In this document: positions 6,121 through 6,793 of the stretch, piece by piece | Layout: the number at the start of each line of letters is the position of its first letter | How positions within the stretch are numbered: position 1 is the first letter of the stretch | NCBI GenBank assembly: GCA_015520985.1 | Contig: WAOY01000222.1 | Coordinates: 1 to 6,793 of the forward strand | Reading direction: 5' to 3' | Length of the DNA stretch: 6,793 nt | Source of the DNA: DHVE2 group archaeon | GTDB taxonomy: Archaea; Thermoplasmatota; Thermoplasmata; Thermoplasmatales; Aciduliprofundaceae | Made by a program: the position numbers and the translations under genes | The notes under the pieces: model-generated | Databases searched by the model: none | Told to the model about the DNA's origin: nothing | What the model saw: only the letters and a program-made list of their open reading frames with translations

Positions 6121-6345
6121 ATGTGCCAGGGCAAAACCATCGCGGAAATAGCCGACGCCCTGGGGATGGAGTACTCCGCGCTCATAGCGATGATGGAGAA
6201 CATGGTGCGCATGGGCTACCTGACCCACGGGGAGAAGAAGGATTTGGGCGCATGCAAAACCTGCCCCCTCAACCAGGTATGCTCAAAGAGGAACTACCGG
6301 GTCTTCTTCCTCACGGAGAAGGGCAGAAAAATCGGCGGTTGCTGA
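6121..6345 (+). CDS. feoC: FeoC-like winged-helix protein with a Cys cluster
   Basis: FeoC is a small winged-helix protein with a Cys-rich wing, proposed to bind an Fe-S cluster or iron and to modulate FeoB or its stability. This 74-residue product has the helix-turn-helix region GKTIAEIADALGMEYSALIA (4-23), a second helix MMENMVRMGYL (24-34), then the wing ACKTCPLNQVC with C45, C48 and C54. The final strand is YRVFFLTEKGRK. E. coli FeoC has an equivalent C-K-S-C-P...C motif, which I recall from the family. E. coli FeoC has four cysteines in this wing; here there are three, with C2 and C74 also present. The homologous first helix seems to begin six residues upstream of the ATG (in-frame codons reading RRVLEL), so the true start may be the ATA at 6100 overlapping the preceding stop. 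It is the last gene of the operon, and its TGA abuts the stop of the convergent nuclease gene. Confidence 0.82.
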   Translation: MCQGKTIAEIADALGMEYSALIAMMENMVRMGYLTHGEKKDLGACKTCPLNQVCSKRNYRVFFLTEKGRKIGGC

Positions 6346-6793
6346 TCACACCAATCTCTCAGGGCATATATCCCGGCGGGAGCAGTGCCTGCACTTCCCC
6401 GGGCGGTTGTGGTTGCGGTGCACCTCTCCCGTCTTTAGGGCTTTCCTCATCTCGGCGACCTTCTCAAGCATTATCCTCTTGAGGCCCTCCTCGTAATCTA
6501 TGCGGTAAACCTGCGGGCCGTACATCAGGATCCCGTAGGGCGGCGCGCGGTAGTTCTCCTCCACGAGGAGCATATATGCGGTTAGCTGCATTATGTGGGA
6601 GAAATGCGGTCCGCGGGGAATCCTGCCCGTCTTTATCTCCACGGGGATGTAATCCTCTCCCGACTTCAGCAGGAGATCCGGGCGTCCCCATATTCCGTAC
6701 CTCTCGCTCTTGAGAATCGGGGCCTTCTCCATGTCGTCCACGTAAATTATTTCGCCGTCGGGCAGGTGCAGTTCCCTGCGGATCCTGTTGTAC
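6346..6793 (-). CDS. Cas4/Dna2-like PD-(D/E)XK nuclease, 5'-partial
   Basis: The frame is open to the right edge, so the N-terminus is missing; 149 codons are at least partly visible, and the GTG at 6741 is probably internal. Counting from that GTG, the catalytic core of the RecB/Cas4 nuclease family is clear: GRPD with D22, VEIKTG with E35 and K37, and the QxxxY motif QLTAY (Q52, Y56). The C-terminus holds CRHCSRRDIC (C117, C120, C126), three of the four cysteines that bind the 4Fe-4S cluster in Cas4 and AddB/Dna2-type nucleases; the first Cys should lie outside the window. Upstream of the GTG, the residues RIRREL match the usual RRE segment before the first catalytic motif. It probably acts on DNA ends as a Mg- or Mn-dependent exonuclease in repair, or in CRISPR adaptation if a locus lies to the right. 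No CRISPR repeat or other cas gene is visible here, so a stand-alone Cas4-like nuclease is the safer call. Confidence 0.88.
   Translation of the reverse strand, partial: YNRIRRELHLPDGEIIYVDDMEKAPILKSERYGIWGRPDLLLKSGEDYIPVEIKTGRIPRGPHFSHIMQLTAYMLLVEENYRAPPYGILMYGPQVYRIDYEEGLKRIMLEKVAEMRKALKTGEVHRNHNRPGKCRHCSRRDICPERLV

Noticed and set aside
6123..6482. A 119-codon plus-strand frame overlapping feoC and the nuclease gene
   Set aside because: It is a shifted reading of feoC that continues antisense into the nuclease. It is rich in Pro, Gly and Ser with no domain.
6346..6793. A possible CRISPR-cas locus next to the Cas4-like gene
   Set aside because: No direct repeats with regular spacers and no other cas genes are visible. 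The family is often found outside CRISPR loci.

Overview
The window looks like chromosomal DNA of a euryarchaeon, most likely a Thermoplasmatota-type lineage. The reasons are a membrane-anchored DUF835 protein, an archaeal-type Thi4 thiazole synthase, a tandem FeoA, heavy use of ATA, AGG and AGA codons, and TATA boxes in place of bacterial -35/-10 promoters. Three genes carry an AT-rich TATA-like element centred about 25-26 nt upstream of the start codon and have no Shine-Dalgarno sequence, which suggests leaderless transcripts. Genes inside the operon do have Shine-Dalgarno sequences. The lineage assignment is inference; no rRNA or other marker gene is present.

Layout: (1) 1-1275, plus strand: the C-terminal part of a multi-TM membrane protein with one clear and one degenerate DUF835 domain, cut by the left edge. 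(2) 1256-2020, minus: thi4 (ADP-thiazole synthase), converging on and overlapping the DUF835 gene by 20 nt. (3) 2059-2994, minus: an unrecognised membrane-anchored protein with a large extracytoplasmic domain. (4) About 2995-3097: a divergent intergenic region with a promoter facing each way and an imperfect inverted repeat resembling a DtxR/IdeR iron box. (5) 3098-6345, plus: a compact ferrous-iron uptake operon of feoA (two FeoA domains fused), feoB, an uncharacterised six-TM protein, and a small winged-helix Cys-cluster protein of FeoC type. Junctions are 4 nt, a 4-nt overlap, and either a 17-nt gap or an overlap, depending on the feoC start. (6) 6346-6793, minus: the C-terminal part of a Cas4/Dna2-like PD-(D/E)XK nuclease, cut by the right edge; its stop codon abuts the feoC stop within the palindrome TGATCA.

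How the genes fit together: FeoB is the GTP-dependent Fe(II) permease, and FeoA and FeoC are its usual cytosolic accessory proteins. The membrane protein between feoB and feoC is translationally coupled to feoB and is the best candidate here for an undescribed Feo component. Thi4 is an iron-dependent enzyme, so its position beside the Fe(II) transporter is suggestive but may be coincidental. Its residue at the yeast sulfur-donor Cys position is Met, where I recall His in the Methanocaldococcus enzyme.

I saw no tRNA, rRNA, CRISPR array, insertion sequence or integration site. There is no gene-free stretch longer than about 105 bases.
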